From: Anadara kagoshimensis
Lineage: Eukaryota; Mollusca; Bivalvia; Arcoida; Arcidae
Length of the DNA: 64,000 nucleotides
Direction: 5' to 3'
Assembly: GCA_021292105.1 (NCBI GenBank)
Contig: CM037871.1
Location: 18,285,460-18,349,459, forward strand
The notes below the pieces were generated by a model. It was not told the DNA's origin and made no database searches. It was given only the letters and a program-made list of their open reading frames with translations. The position numbers and the translations under genes are program-made. Shown here piece after piece: positions 11,862-23,900 of this stretch (positions are counted from its first letter, which is position 1; each line of letters begins with the position of its first letter).

Positions 11862-12458
11862 AGGATGGAATAATCAAGTTTTTATGGGGCAGTCAAGTTT
11901 CTTTCACTTATATTAAGGTGGTCAGTTCAGGGATGGTGGGGGAAACCAGAATGCCTAGAAAAGTAAACCACCATCTTGGGAAGGTGAACTTACAAACTTT
12001 CTCACCAAGGATCTGTCTCATGTGGGATTCCAACCTAGGCATTGAGATTGGCGACGAGAACTATTTTATTAATTTCTATGGATTAATCTATGAACAATTT
12101 TGTGTATGCATGTGAAGTGCGAATGTGTTGTATGGTCTGCCTTGTACTAGCGCGCACTCAGGGCGACTTTAACGTGCTAGCTCACAGAGTCAGTACGCCG
12201 CAGACAAGCGTACCACTCCCCCAGTCCATTATACTGATACCAGGTGAATCAGTAAAGGCCAAGGGCAAGGAATATTCACTTTCACAAGGAAAATTCACTT
12301 TCCCACATGTGGTCCAAGCGGGACTGGATCTCACAGCGGTGAGAGACCCTGGATTTGAAGACTGATGTCTTATCCATTAGGCCACCGAGGCCTCCTAGGC
12401 ATTGAGAGTTGCTGTGACTATAAAGAGTGGACTTTAGACCACTTAGCCACTAAATTCC
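11862..12458 (-). mobile_element. SINE family C, split by a younger SINE
   Basis: On the minus strand the head (TGGCTAAGTGGTCTAAAGTCC) lies near 12450 and the tail near 11865, with family C blocks (CCTAGG near the B box, CTTTCTCACCAAGG on the + strand, GGTGGTCAGTTCAGGGATGG). It is interrupted at 12048-12393 by a family B SINE. Joining the sequence across that insert restores the family C order. Confidence 0.8.
12048..12393 (-). mobile_element. tRNA-derived SINE, family B, with 14-bp target duplication
   Basis: Flanked by CCTAGGCATTGAGA at 12034-12047 and 12394-12407. On the minus strand the head reads TGGCCTAATGGATAAGAC (A box) and then a B-box region weakened to AGATCCAGTCCC. The body matches the 16525-16907 copy along its length, in opposite orientation. 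Open frames here (for example 12090-12365 +) mirror the frames in the other copy and are shadows. Confidence 0.92.
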
Positions 12459-13655
12459 TTTGTCTTTAAAGGCTACCCTACATAAACCAGTAAAAGTTAC
12501 ATTTATGGACAGACACAGTCTTCCTCAACACAACAACAGTTAAAGTTTTCAACCTCACAAACAATTATAGTCATCAAGTCCCCCATAACATATTTACATC
12601 CTCAATCTCACAGTCTATGAATCCTCAACCCCACAGTCCATAAGTCAACAATCTCACAATATATAAGTCCTCAACCCACTATACATAAGCCCACAGTTTT
12701 AACCACTTGGTCACATGCTTTTTTTCTATCATTACCAGGTGAGCTATAAAGAGTCCCGTACCAAAATTTTTATAAAATCGTAACAAGTTGGGATATCTTT
12801 TAGCTGTTTAAAAATAAATATTTTATATTAAAAATATCAATTTCAAAAATTGCATCTATTAATTTGATAAGGAATGGAATATGTCAAGACAGTTTTCATG
12901 CTACTTAACAAAGTCAACATAGAGAATGTAAATTTACAGAAATTTCAAAGGAATCCCGCTGAGGAATCTGTTTTTACTATTCTGACCCATTAAGATATGG
13001 TTTTGTGAATGAGGAAATCTTGCTACTCTGACGGTTTTTGCGGTACAGGCTGCACGAGACTTTGGGATCAGATTACCAACAAAAAGAGGGTTTAAAATAA
13101 CAGCGGCTTTTGATCACTTCTCAGCAAAGTATTATTCTGTCATGTTGTATGGCCATTACAGACTTCTGTGTAAAGAGGCTCACTGAAGGGAGTTCTGTTA
13201 AAATAAATCACTTCAATTTTATTCCCTAAACTAGAGTTTCCGTAACCCAGTGATTTCCCTAAAATTTGTAGCAGGAGGTAGATTGACTAATCCAACAGGC
13301 CAGGGGTCAAGGGGGCTTGACAATTTTCAGGTCTCCTGAACACAATTTTATTAATTTTAACTGGACAATTTGGTGTTTAAGGCGGTCAAATCTGCCTGCT
13401 GTCGCCTCTTAAGGAAAACTTTGTAAACCACATTACTAAACCAAACTTTTTTCTGACATTGAGCACTTTTTGTTTTTTCGGAATTTTTTGTGTCTTGTGC
13501 AGCAATATGAATGTGTACAATAATAAAATTGTAAAAGATGAACTTAAATGGCTGTTACTGATATTGTCTTTTACATGATTAAGTTATGGGACACACTTTG
13601 CAGTGCATCCATGATTTTGTTCCACTAAATTGTGAAGCCAAACAATGTCAAGACC
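12459..13655. other. Gene-free stretch
   Basis: 12540-12720 contains a loose CTCAACCCCACAGTCCATAAGT-like short repeat (units of about 25-30 bp). 12890-13200 is balanced, non-repetitive sequence. No exon is recognised. Confidence 0.4.
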
Positions 13656-13663
13656 TTAATTTC

Positions 13664-13923
13664 TAGGGGTGTAACAATATGCCGGTATATTGGTAAACCG
13701 CGATGTGCACACAAGATTGGTTCGTATTGCGATACACTAAAGGAAAACCAGAATTTAGCAATGCACTTAATGTATGCTTGTTAGACTTTAAAATGTCATA
13801 CAGACAATGGAAAAAGACGGGACAATTATTGTTTTTTACAAGCACACATGTGTTAAGAGTCGAAACGAATTCTAAATTTAGCGGTATATCATGATATGGC
13901 TTTGTCGTATCGTTTCACCTCTA
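13664..13923. mobile_element. 260-bp hAT-like MITE
   Basis: Left end TAGGGGTGTAACAATA and inverted right end TAGAGGTGAAACGATA match imperfectly. The flanks TTAATTTC (13656-13663) and TTAATTTG (13924-13931) form an 8-bp target duplication with one mismatch. The ends and 8-bp duplication are what hAT elements leave. There is no transposase, and the short frames on both strands are shadows. Confidence 0.8.
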
Positions 13924-14225
13924 TTAATTTGAGTAGATTTTGTTATAATGTTGTTAAACATCACATTAGCAGTTTTTCAGCTACATGTATTTACAATAAA
14001 TTAATTTCGGTAGAACATCAATGGCCAAGAAAAATGTCAAACTTTCTGCCAAAAATTTGTTTTTTTAAATAAATTTTAACTTAAATATCATCTTCATTGA
14101 TGTCACAAAAATTTCAAAATTTTGAATTGATACCACATAGATTAAAAATTGACCAAGTTTGTTGCACAAATTTTACTAAAATGAATTTAAATTCTTTATG
14201 GAATTATTAACACATGAGGACAAAG

Positions 14226-14575
14226 AGGTCTTTAAAAATATTTTCAAATTGGAAAAATTTGGTTTCTCAAAATTCTAACTTAATCTGATGGTTCTTAGGT
14301 CATATAAAAGGTCTTTAAAAATATTTTCAAATTGGAAAAATTTTGTCTCGAAGTTCTAACTTTATCTGATGGTTCTTAAAGGTCATATAAACGGTTTACA
14401 AAACATTCATGGTTCAAGGACTCTGGCTGCCTGACTCGGGTCTTAAAAAATATTTTGAACATTGTTTTGTTTCCATTTTCGTTATCCGAAATTTTGAAAG
14501 TTTTTGTTGGGAGATGACAGAAATTATCTCAAATTTTGAAATGTGGTGTTGGGAGATGACAGAAATTTACAATTA
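14226..14575. repeat. Two small tandem duplications
   Basis: An 82-bp unit starts AGGTCTTTAAAAATATTTTC at 14227 and 14309, with a partial third copy near 14437. A roughly 44-bp unit with TTGGGAGATGACAGAAATT follows, with copies near 14508 and 14550. Confidence 0.8.
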
Positions 14576-14972
14576 TCTTCAATGTTACTAAGGTTACTGT
14601 TTGTTTATATGTGTTTCTTTCTGTTCCAGACTAAAATCGTAACTAAAACTATTTTTCTTTGGAGGTGAATAAACTCGGTGCCAATCATATCTATTTCAAT
14701 AAATTGGTGGATCTTGTCAATTCTACTTGAGGAAGCAAGCTTATTAGGTCCAGGGTGAAAATTCTTTGTGACATCGGATATTAGTGATAAGAGCCAAATT
14801 ATTTTTCTTAATGGTTGAAGAATGTTCTAATTATCATGGCACCTCCTCTCTTGTCAATGAAAATTGTACGGAAGCCCATTACTGTCAGATCAATTTGTAC
14901 ACGTTTTTAAAAATACAAACATTTATAAGATACAAAGCTTCTTCTAGAACTGTATATCAGTTTGTTTTTTGT

Positions 14973-14976
<4 letters not shown>

Positions 14977-15029
<53 letters not shown>
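14977..15029. repeat. (TC)n microsatellite
   Basis: An uninterrupted TC run of about 50 bases. The serine/leucine-rich frame across it is an artefact. Confidence 0.95.
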
Positions 15030-15031
<2 letters not shown>

Positions 15032-15227
15032 TCGAGTTATTGCTATCATTGATTTTGCGATTTTTCTAATCAAAAGTACAAAAAATTGTGTAATTACAAA
15101 CTTTGCAGTTTAGCTTGAAATATGAATATTAAATCTACATTATTGTATGTCCAAACATGTTTGCTGTCTTATATTTTCATGACTTTACTGTTTTCATGAA
15201 ATAGAAGTACAAAAGGTTCAGCATATT

Positions 15228-15592
15228 CAAATCCCCCTTTGATGTTGCAGAAAAGATGCATACTGGTAGCCACTTTTGGTGCCCTTTGGAGCCTCAATCA
15301 AAATTTGCACAGAAGATGCATAGCCCCCATCAGTGCCTCAATCAAATAATGGTTGTAGGAAAAAATTCATAGCCCCCTTTGGTGCCTCTATCATTTTAGC
15401 AGGAAAAAGTGCAAACTTGTATGATCAATAAAATTAGTAGAAAAGATGCAATTATCCCCTTTTGGTGCCTCAAACAAACAAAAAGGAAAAATGCATATTT
15501 CAATCAAATTACAGTAGCAGAGGAAGAAGCATATTTCCCCTTTGGTGCCTCAATCAAATTAGCAGAAAAGATGCATATCCCCTCCCCCAAGT
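15228..15592. repeat. Degenerate minisatellite
   Basis: About six copies of a 55-70-bp unit with the phrases CCCCTTTGGTGCCTCAATCA and GCAGAAAAGATGCATA. The copies vary in length and spacing. Confidence 0.75.
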
Positions 15593-16234
15593 TGACAGAT
15601 GTAAAAGATAAGTAAGAAATACATATGGCTTTATACCATCTGTCTGCAACTTTATCCATAAACTGTAAGTCCTTCCTTCATAAATCAATTAATAAAATAA
15701 TTTTATATCTTAAGCCATAGATAAGAAAATTACCCATTTCAAATGAGATAACATTTCAACACTTCACATTTATATATATATAACATACAAGTCACATAAA
15801 TATACAAAGTCTGTATTGGTTTTCAATTTCATTTGAAGTAGTCTTTGTCCCTATGAGAAGAGAGATGGAAGGGGAGAAGGTAGGGTAGGGTAAAATTGCC
15901 TGGTTTGAGTTTTGTTTGATTTTAGAAAGCTCATAGAGGCAGATTAGTTGCATAAATACATAAAATCTGTGTTGGCCATATTCAATTTCATTGGAAGAAA
16001 TCTTTGTCCCAAACCTGATGAAAGGAGGGGGTAGAGTTGACTTCAAATGCTTGAATGAAATTGCTTGGCGATGTTTATTTTGTTATGTTCCAGTAATTAT
16101 ACATAATATCAATCTGTATTGGTATTCAATTATTTTGGAAGAAGCCTTTGTCCCTATGACAGACTTATGGAGCTGATGTGAAGGAGGGGGTTGACTTTTT
16201 GAGTTTCATATGAGTTCCGAATGCTTAGTTGATA

Positions 16235-16237
<3 letters not shown>

Positions 16238-16291
<54 letters not shown>
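16238..16291. repeat. 54-base poly-G tract
   Basis: A pure G homopolymer, exceptionally long for an animal genome assembly, inside the diverged 150-bp repeat. The poly-Gly and poly-Pro frames it creates are artefacts. The true length is uncertain because homopolymers are error-prone. Confidence 0.9.
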
Positions 16292-16292
<1 letters not shown>

Positions 16293-16524
16293 GTAGAGTT
16301 GATTATTTTGAGTTTCAAATGCTCACCAGTACTATTTGAAATCAGTTTAAAGGTAGAGTTATCACTTATTACACAAAATCTGTATTGGTATTCAATTTCA
16401 TGGAAAAAACCATTGGGGGTGTTAAAGTTGATTTGTTTGTATGAAATCATTTAGGAACAATTTATTTGAAGGTAGAGTTGTCACATTATATACCAAATCT
16501 GTATTAGTATTCCATTTCTTTGGA

Positions 16525-16907
16525 GAGGGCGCGGTGGCCTAATGGATAAGACGTCAGTCTTCAAATCCAAGGTCTCTCACCGCTGTGAGTTCGAGTCCCG
16601 CTCGGACCACATGTGGGAAAGTGAATTTTCCTTGCCGTTGGCCTTTACTGATTCACCTGGTATCAGTATAATGGACTGGGGGAGTGGTACGTTTGTCTGC
16701 GGCGTACTGACTCTGTGAGCTAGCACGGTAAAGTCGCCCTGAGTGCGCGCTAGTACAAGGCAGACCATACAACACACTCGCACTTCACATGCATACACAA
16801 AATTGTTATAGATTAATCCATATAGATTAATTAAATAGTTCTCGTCGCGAATAGCTGAAAAATTGCTGATGCGACGTTAAGCAACATTCAACCAACCAAC
16901 CAACCAA
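16525..16907 (+). mobile_element. tRNA-derived SINE, family B, full length
   Basis: Perfect 13-bp target duplication CCATTTCTTTGGA at 16512-16524 and 16908-16920. The A box TGGCCTAATGGATAAG and B box GAGTTCGAGTCCC are intact. The body contains CACATGTGGGAAAGTGAA and GCGACGTTAAGCAACATTC, and the tail is a (CAAC)n repeat. With an intact internal promoter and clean target duplication this looks young. It is a SINE, not a tRNA gene: no acceptor stem closes the fold and the element continues for about 300 bases. Confidence 0.95.
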
Positions 16908-16965
16908 CCATTTCTTTGGAATAACCCTTTGTCCCTATAATGGAGTTGAAACGGTTGTCTGGTGG

Positions 16966-18036
16966 AAGGGTCATGTATTCTTATTTGAAGGCAAGTTTGT
17001 ATCTTTTTCACAACTTATTCATTGTAATGAAGACATATGTTGTCAATTTTAATTTGAGTCTGTCTTTTACAAAACTTAATTTTCTGGTGTCTTTTTTGTC
17101 GGCTATTTATTTTATTTTATTTTATTGTTAATTTTAAAAATGTGGAAGTAAATTTAGTATTAACACTATCATTTATAGACAATGAAGATGAATGAAATTT
17201 TTAGCTGAAAAATTTGTTTAAAAAAAATACAAATAAAATGAATTAATGGGCATGTGGCTGTAATGGGTTCGTGGGAGTACAAAGGGGACTGTTATCGCCA
17301 TCATTAATTTGAGGTCCCAGTCTTTGTAACCGCAGATACAAGTACGGAAGGAACTCTCAATTATCATGATCATTTATAGTCCCAATCTTTGTGACTGCAG
17401 ATACAAACAGTATATGTTAGTAAAACGGTTACTAATAGTTTTTGAGACAGGAAAATTCACCATCTGCCCACACATTAACGAAAGTCATAAAATATATGAC
17501 TGGGTAATTGATACATAAGTAATTGGCCACATTTTTGACCCATTAGAGACCCAATAAAAAACAGGGACCGCCTAGCCAATGACCCGTATTGAAATATTGA
17601 TGCATAAATTCAGTGTATATATACAAATTATTGTGTCCATATGCATAGGTATATAATCCAGAACCCTGGCCATATGCTAAATAACATCACCTGCAGACTT
17701 CCTGCTTAGGAGCAAAGCAAACTGATTATAGAAGACATATGTCCCTTGTTTCTAATGAGACAGGGCACCAGATTACTAACACATGTTACAAATTCACAGC
17801 TAACAGACAGGCGGCTTGTGCCCCTCGGTAGAAAGAGAAAATTTAATTACGGTGATTAAGAGTTACTGCTGTCATTGGTCGGAACATAAAATCCTAAATA
17901 GAAACACTTCATAGAGATTATTGCCAAGATCAAATTTGAAATGAAAATCACAAAATATGTGTATTCCGTCTCAATAAAATCAAGTAAGACACAAGATTAT
18001 ACCGGTAATCTTTATACTCAAATAAAACTCGAGTCG
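16966..18036. other. Gene-free stretch with an internal duplication
   Basis: 17290-17410 holds two related copies of a block with CCCAGTCTTTGTAACCGCAG / CCCAATCTTTGTGACTGCAG. 17450-17950 is balanced and non-repetitive. No exon is recognised. Confidence 0.4.
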
Positions 18037-18038
18037 GG

Positions 18039-18297
18039 ATCCAGATTCATAATCATTGCCTAATTAAAGATTTTTTTAATTTTAAATCTAGCAAATTTTG
18101 GCAATCTCTTTTCGATCAAACTACAAATGAAAATTTTTTGACAAAATTAAATTATAACAGATGTTATCAGATTGAAAGCATTTTTTAAAATGACAATCTT
18201 AAATTCTTGATTTTTTAAAAAACAATTTACAAAATTATTGAAATTCCAAATTTGCCAGATTTTAAGTTAAGGACATCTTAGTTAACAAGTGGAGCCA
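18039..18297. mobile_element. Decayed Harbinger-like MITE (family M1)
   Basis: The left block CCAGATTCATAATCATTGCC and right block TTTTAAGTTAAGGACATC..TTAAC..GGAGCCAG resemble the ends of the better copies at 40640-40897 and 62123-62374. Strongly diverged. Confidence 0.45.
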
Positions 18298-18513
18298 GTT
18301 GTGTTTCCAGAATTTTTTTTTCATAAAATAAACTTTTGTATATTTATTTTTTAAATAGACAGTCTTTTAAAAGATGAAATTATTTTAAAAAATATATATG
18401 TATTCAATGTTAAATTTCAGAAGTCAATATTTAATTTTAAAATGTCACTGTATATTTTTGTTTTAATTGTGAAATAGGGTTATGTAACTAAAAATAATTT
18501 AATTGAAATTGCA

Positions 18514-18519
<6 letters not shown>

Positions 18520-18560
<41 letters not shown>
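18520..18560. repeat. (GA)n microsatellite
   Basis: A GA run of about 38 bases. GT-rich tracts follow at about 18872-18898, 18968-18997 and 19108-19170. Confidence 0.95.
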
Positions 18561-18563
<3 letters not shown>

Positions 18564-18599
18564 AATCTAGAGAGTAAGAGAAAATAGTAATAAAATGGA

Positions 18600-21500
18600 A
18601 AAAAACTTTCATTTCTTCAATCAAATTTTATAATAACTTTGCTCCACCTCTCTTAATTGATTAGGTTTTGGTCAATCAAACATTAATTTTTCAAAACATT
18701 TTTGGAATGAAATATTTATAATGGATTAGGAAGGAAAATTGACAAATTCTTGTAAGTCATCTTAGGTAACAGTAAGAATTTTAATCATGTTGTCATGATA
18801 ATTAAAATTTGTTTTCGAAATTGTTTGATTACAAGAATGATAAAAACTTAATTTTGTGTTTAATTTAGGTAGTGTGTGTGTGTGTGTGTGTGTGTGTGAT
18901 TTTGATGCTTGTGAGTGCATGATTCAAACAAACGTGTGCATGATTCAAATTAATGTGCAATTCAAATTGTGTGTGTGTGTTTGTATGTATGTGTGTGTTT
19001 TCTGTATACAGACAGGTAATTTTATCCAAAAAAATAATGTCCTTTTATCATAATGAAATAATATTTATTTCTTTTCTTCATTTCTTCTTTATTTATTCAT
19101 ACATAAAAAATGTGTTGTGTGTGTGTGTGTTGTGGTGTGTGTGTTGTGTGTGTGTTTCTGTGTGTTTCTGTGTACAGTAGAAGGATAAGTTTTATCAAAG
19201 AGGAGAAATTAACGTCCTATTATCATTATGGTGCATGTAATAATTTTTCTTAATGCCAGGGTTTTTGTCTTAACAATTCCAATATGGCTGACATTAATTC
19301 CCCAAACTCTGAGTGTGTATCCAAAAGCAACTGCAATAAAACAGATATGACTTTGGTCCCAGGGTGTTTGACCTGACGGATAAGGCAGAGAAGGACGTAT
19401 GTTTTTTTTGTCTTGAACATTAAGTACAGGCGAACATCACACACACTCGCTGGCTCGCACATGCACAGAGAAATGATCATCTGTGATGGGCTGGTTTACA
19501 CTATCTAGTCTGTAATTACGATATTGGCGTACCTCCAAATGTCTACAGGAAGTCGTCAAGATAGAGGAAAAACTTGTTTATGGTTTTCCATCTCTGTCAC
19601 GCTGGTCGACTACAGAAACAAACAGAAATTCTTAACTTGGTGGCGGCATTCCCCTAGAATTGTAACGCCGGCTGCCATCATCTTAAATATTGTTCTATAG
19701 TATTGGCATTGTTGGTTTTGTGAAGTTATAATTATAATACTTAAAGGACATTTTATAAGATCGGAATCAATAAATGTCGTTCCGATAATGTCACAAAATA
19801 ACATGTTATCCTGATGTTTATAACCCGGACCACTGTCGCCCTATTTGATAACATTGTAATTGACTTGATATTGAGTTCCTCAAATAGTAGCTTCTCTGTC
19901 AAAACATTCTCTGTGTTCTGTGTTCTATGACTTATAAGTTTTATTGATCTAGATTCTCCCGATTCTCCGATTTATATTCGGGGCGTATTATTATCGTGTT
20001 TGTTTGTGTGTTTGTACAAGGTGACAGTATTATTTTCTCTTCCTAAAATTTCACAAATTTGTTACGCAAAAATTAAAACTTTGGCGCTATTTTAACAAAA
20101 ATTTTACAAATTTGATACTCAAAATTAAAACTTATTGGTGCTTAACTATTTTAATAGAATTGATTTTATTGGTGTATTTTCTATATTAAATTAAAATATC
20201 CCTGTTTTGTAGTCTCCGCTATAAATATAAAAACAATCTGTACTAGAGTTTTATGTGGACATTTGCTTTTATTGTGTCTTGTAAGAATGATGGAGTTGTT
20301 TAAATTTTTGTATCAAAATCTTTTTATTATTTATTTATTTATTTATTTACTTATTTGTTTGTCTGTATTTTTACTTATTTCTTTAATTTCATTTTGTCTG
20401 TCATTTTTCTTGATAATTTTCTCACAATTGTTTATAACCTTTACAGGAAGAATCTTTGACTGGAGTGACTGTGACATTGGTTTATGGGGTTTTTTTTTCA
20501 ATTAACTATAGACAATTTTTGATTTGACAAAATTTTCTAGAAAAAAATCCAATCCACATTCATTTCTATATTTAAGAAGAACATATAGCCCCTTGTAACA
20601 TAGCCCATAATGCCCTGTGTGAAATGAATTAATCCCCAATTAACTCTTGGTTAAAGAGTCACATACTGTTAAGAATTGTTTATATTTGTGATTTTATAAA
20701 CAAAAATCACGAAGACATGTGCCAAGTAAAGTGACGGGTCCAATGTATTTATAAGTGGTCATTCCTACTGTTCTGTTTACATAAGGTTTAATTTGTTTGC
20801 CATTTTGACATTTCTAGCCTTAAACCATCTTTGATGTATCACAGCCCTTAGTTAGTGTCTTTGAAGCCAGTAACTACACATTTTGGTGTTTAACGTTTCA
20901 CATGATTTTTATTTGGGGTTTGGAGATATTTTTTTTCAATACAAAATTTTGGGGGTGGGTGGGCTTTCGACTAAACTTAATTTCAACTAAAAAGCTTTAA
21001 AATGACAAAATCAAGCAATTTTGAACATTCTGTGAAAAATAATTTTGAAAATATTTTACATAGAATTTAATGGTGGGGGGTGTGTGTTACAAATGGAACT
21101 TGCCTAAAAAAATTAGAGTCGGGGGTTGGCTTTTCCAGGGGTGTAATGGGTGTGTTTGTGATACAAAATTTTGTGGTGTTTAAAGTTACACATGTTTTGC
21201 ATTATGGCGGTTGAATATATGTTTTTATGTGATAAATGGGGTGTGATATGTGCTTATGAGTAATGTTAGAGTTTGATAATGAGAAATTTTTGTGACACAA
21301 ATTTTGGGGCTCCGGATGACTCTTTTTTTATGTTTTTTGGTTTGTCAATAAGTAATATCTGTTATTTTTGAAGTTGCTTGCAAATAGAAGTTCAACAGTA
21401 CTTCTATACACAATAATACACACATGGGATGGTAACTTTGTTATAATTCTTTGTGTGTATTTTGGTGCATCAGTGACTATTTTGGGGGTTGACTTTGCGG

Positions 21501-21819
21501 GACTAATTTTATGTGTCTTTGAAGCCAGAGGTTAGTTATTTCTCGGTGTTTGTGGCTAGATATAGGAAGTAGATAACCTCTAGATAATCTCCATCAGATA
21601 ATCCCTGGTATGTATATATAGAAAATAACTTAACAAGTACAAAGTCATCTACACAAACTCTACAGGAATGTCCTTCTCAAATGTCTTCTGTGATCATCAA
21701 CTTATGTACCCATCAAACAGGCATGCTGTAAAATTTGGACTGTCACCCCCTAATTGATATACCTGCATGGGTGGGAGATGTAAATATTTCATAAAAACTC
21801 AAATGTCTGGCCAAATAAT

Positions 21820-21850
<31 letters not shown>

Positions 21851-23900
21851 GTAATGATAATAAAAAAAATGTATAAATAAATACAAAAGACAAAACAAAG
21901 CGAGCATTTGGCAAAAAAAAAAAACAAAAAAAAACAACTCTGAGTTTATGACAAAAATGAAAACTCAGAAATGAGTCTGTGGTGAAAAACTAAAAAAAAA
22001 ATAAATGTATGATAAAAATTAAAAATAACTCTACAAACAGACCAAACAATGTAAAAAAAAAGAAAAACAGAAATCAAAAAAAAAAAAAAAAAAACACTAA
22101 GAATCAGTATATAATGAAAAACTCGAAATTGTATGTACTGGTGTATAACAAACTTTACAAACACGCGAATTCATAAAAAATTCAAAATTTGAGTGTATAA
22201 CAAAAATTCATTTTAAGAATCATTAAGAATGATTTACTAAGAAGAAGATCAGGTAAAAAGAAACAAGTTTTGTTAGTTTTTTGTTAATTCTTATTAATTT
22301 TTTAAATGTATATTTTTATACAACTTAAAACTAAAAGAAATATTTACTAACATAAGTCAGTTTATGTTGAAGCCCCTCCCCCCCCCCCCCTCCAAAAAAA
22401 ATTAATAATAATTAAGAAAAAACATCTCAAAAATGAATATTATTTTTTTCTTCCGTGTTTTATATAATGCCCTAATTCCTGCTGTTTGCCACATTTCAGC
22501 TGTGATGTTTGTCATACACAGCTGTTAAATTATCTATGTTATATGGGGCCCTGCCTTTGGTTAAGTGATCTGATGAGACTTTGGTGTCAGTTGCTGCAAC
22601 AGAACTAAGTCACATGCATGGATACCAAGGGTGATGATGCTGTCGTCATGACACTCATCTCCATATATGGTCATCAATGTTCCATGGTGGACAAGTGTTG
22701 TGAATTACTCATAGTCTTTGACCTGCGGTGTACCAGGATTTCTGTCCTGTCCTCTTCATAAATATGATATGTCAAAAAGTTGCCAAAAATATCCCCAGAA
22801 TAATTATATATTATTAAGACAATTTACATCTTTTATTTATCATTATTAGACATAAGATGAGTGTTATTAGAAAGAAATAAGACGAATGACTATATAGCAC
22901 AGATGAACAAAGAAATTCAACAAATTGGTATATTAAAAGTTTTATTTCATCTGAGAAAAATTTGATTACTTATTCAAACCCTGATTAATATAATATATGA
23001 CTGTTAACTAGAATCTTAATATATATACATTTTGTGCACTTTAGGTGGAAGCTTCACATGTTCAACTTGATTTTGACAGTTTTCACAGTTTTTACTTTGC
23101 TTTCGGGAAAATACAGGGGCCATTATTTTAAAAAAATTGGGTTGATCGATGTAATAACAAACCTTGATGCATTTTATTTTTAAAAAAATCAGAATTAAAC
23201 CAAAGAAAAAATATAAATGACAAGGAGGTAGGACTGAATTTTTTCAAAACTCAAATAAGATTAAAAAATATGGCTCACTGTTAGACCAAGAACAAACAGT
23301 AATTTTAATGGATAAACTTTAATGTGGCCTATTGGTGCAAGGGACTCTTATCAAAATTGAATGTTGATCGAATTGTTTAGTTTTTAGAATCAGAATTTCC
23401 TAATTACTACAATAATAATTTAACAATTTTATTTTTGTGACATTTATTTATTACTGGTATAAAATAATTGTCTTTGATCATGTCAGCACTATAAAACCTT
23501 ACACTAGATTCAACTGTACTTTACAAAGAACCACGTTCTCTCGTATTTTTATTAGCCGTAATTGATTTTGACGTAATTGTTAATTTTAAAAGCAACAATT
23601 TTACTGGCGCCCTCTATAAAATGTCAAGATATTGCATTAGGAGTTTATATGGATATTTGCGGATATTTGTCACAGTTAACGGTAACGCGTTCAACAGTGT
23701 CCTCCGAGACGGTTTTTATTCAATAATTACACTACATCTGCTAAGTGTCATTGTCATTCAAAAATCCATCAGGGAGTTCGCCAATTGGATAACTCAAAAT
23801 TGATGACAGACCAGGGGACATTGAAAACTGTTATAACTGTATTAGATATAAACATGTCCTTTGAAAACATTAACAACAAACACGAATTGATTGAATTATA
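18600..23900. other. Long gene-free stretch
   Basis: AT-rich sequence with GT tracts (18.9-19.2 kb), a TTTA tract near 20325-20350, an AAT run near 21820-21850, an A run near 22078-22095 and a C run near 22376-22391. 20880-21310 has loose repeats of TTTGGTGTTTAA..TTTCACATG. 23510-23830 is balanced and non-repetitive. No exon with both splice sites and recognisable protein was found. Confidence 0.4.

Larger units (their letters stand above)
15795..16965. repeat. Diverged ~150-bp tandem repeat, interrupted by a SINE
   Basis: The block AATCTGTATTGGTATTCAATT and then GAAG..CTTTGTCCCTAT recurs near 15808, 15963, 16110, 16378 and 16495/16920. GGGGGT..AGAGTTGA blocks lie in between. The last unit is split by the family B SINE at 16525-16907. 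A 54-base G run sits in the middle. Confidence 0.75.

Noticed and set aside
14784..15113. 109-codon plus-strand frame
   Set aside because: A quarter of it is a (TC)n run read as Ser-Leu, with no domain and no splice context.
16154..16454. Frames with poly-Pro or poly-Gly tracts
   Set aside because: Produced by the 54-base G run within a tandem repeat.
16525..16605. Possible tRNA gene (intact A and B boxes)
   Set aside because: The homology to a second copy at 12048-12393 runs far past a tRNA length and has target duplications, so it is a SINE head. The same applies at 8889, 10518, 27150, 54603 and 58746.
18856..19180. Cys/Val-rich frames
   Set aside because: Translations of GT microsatellites.
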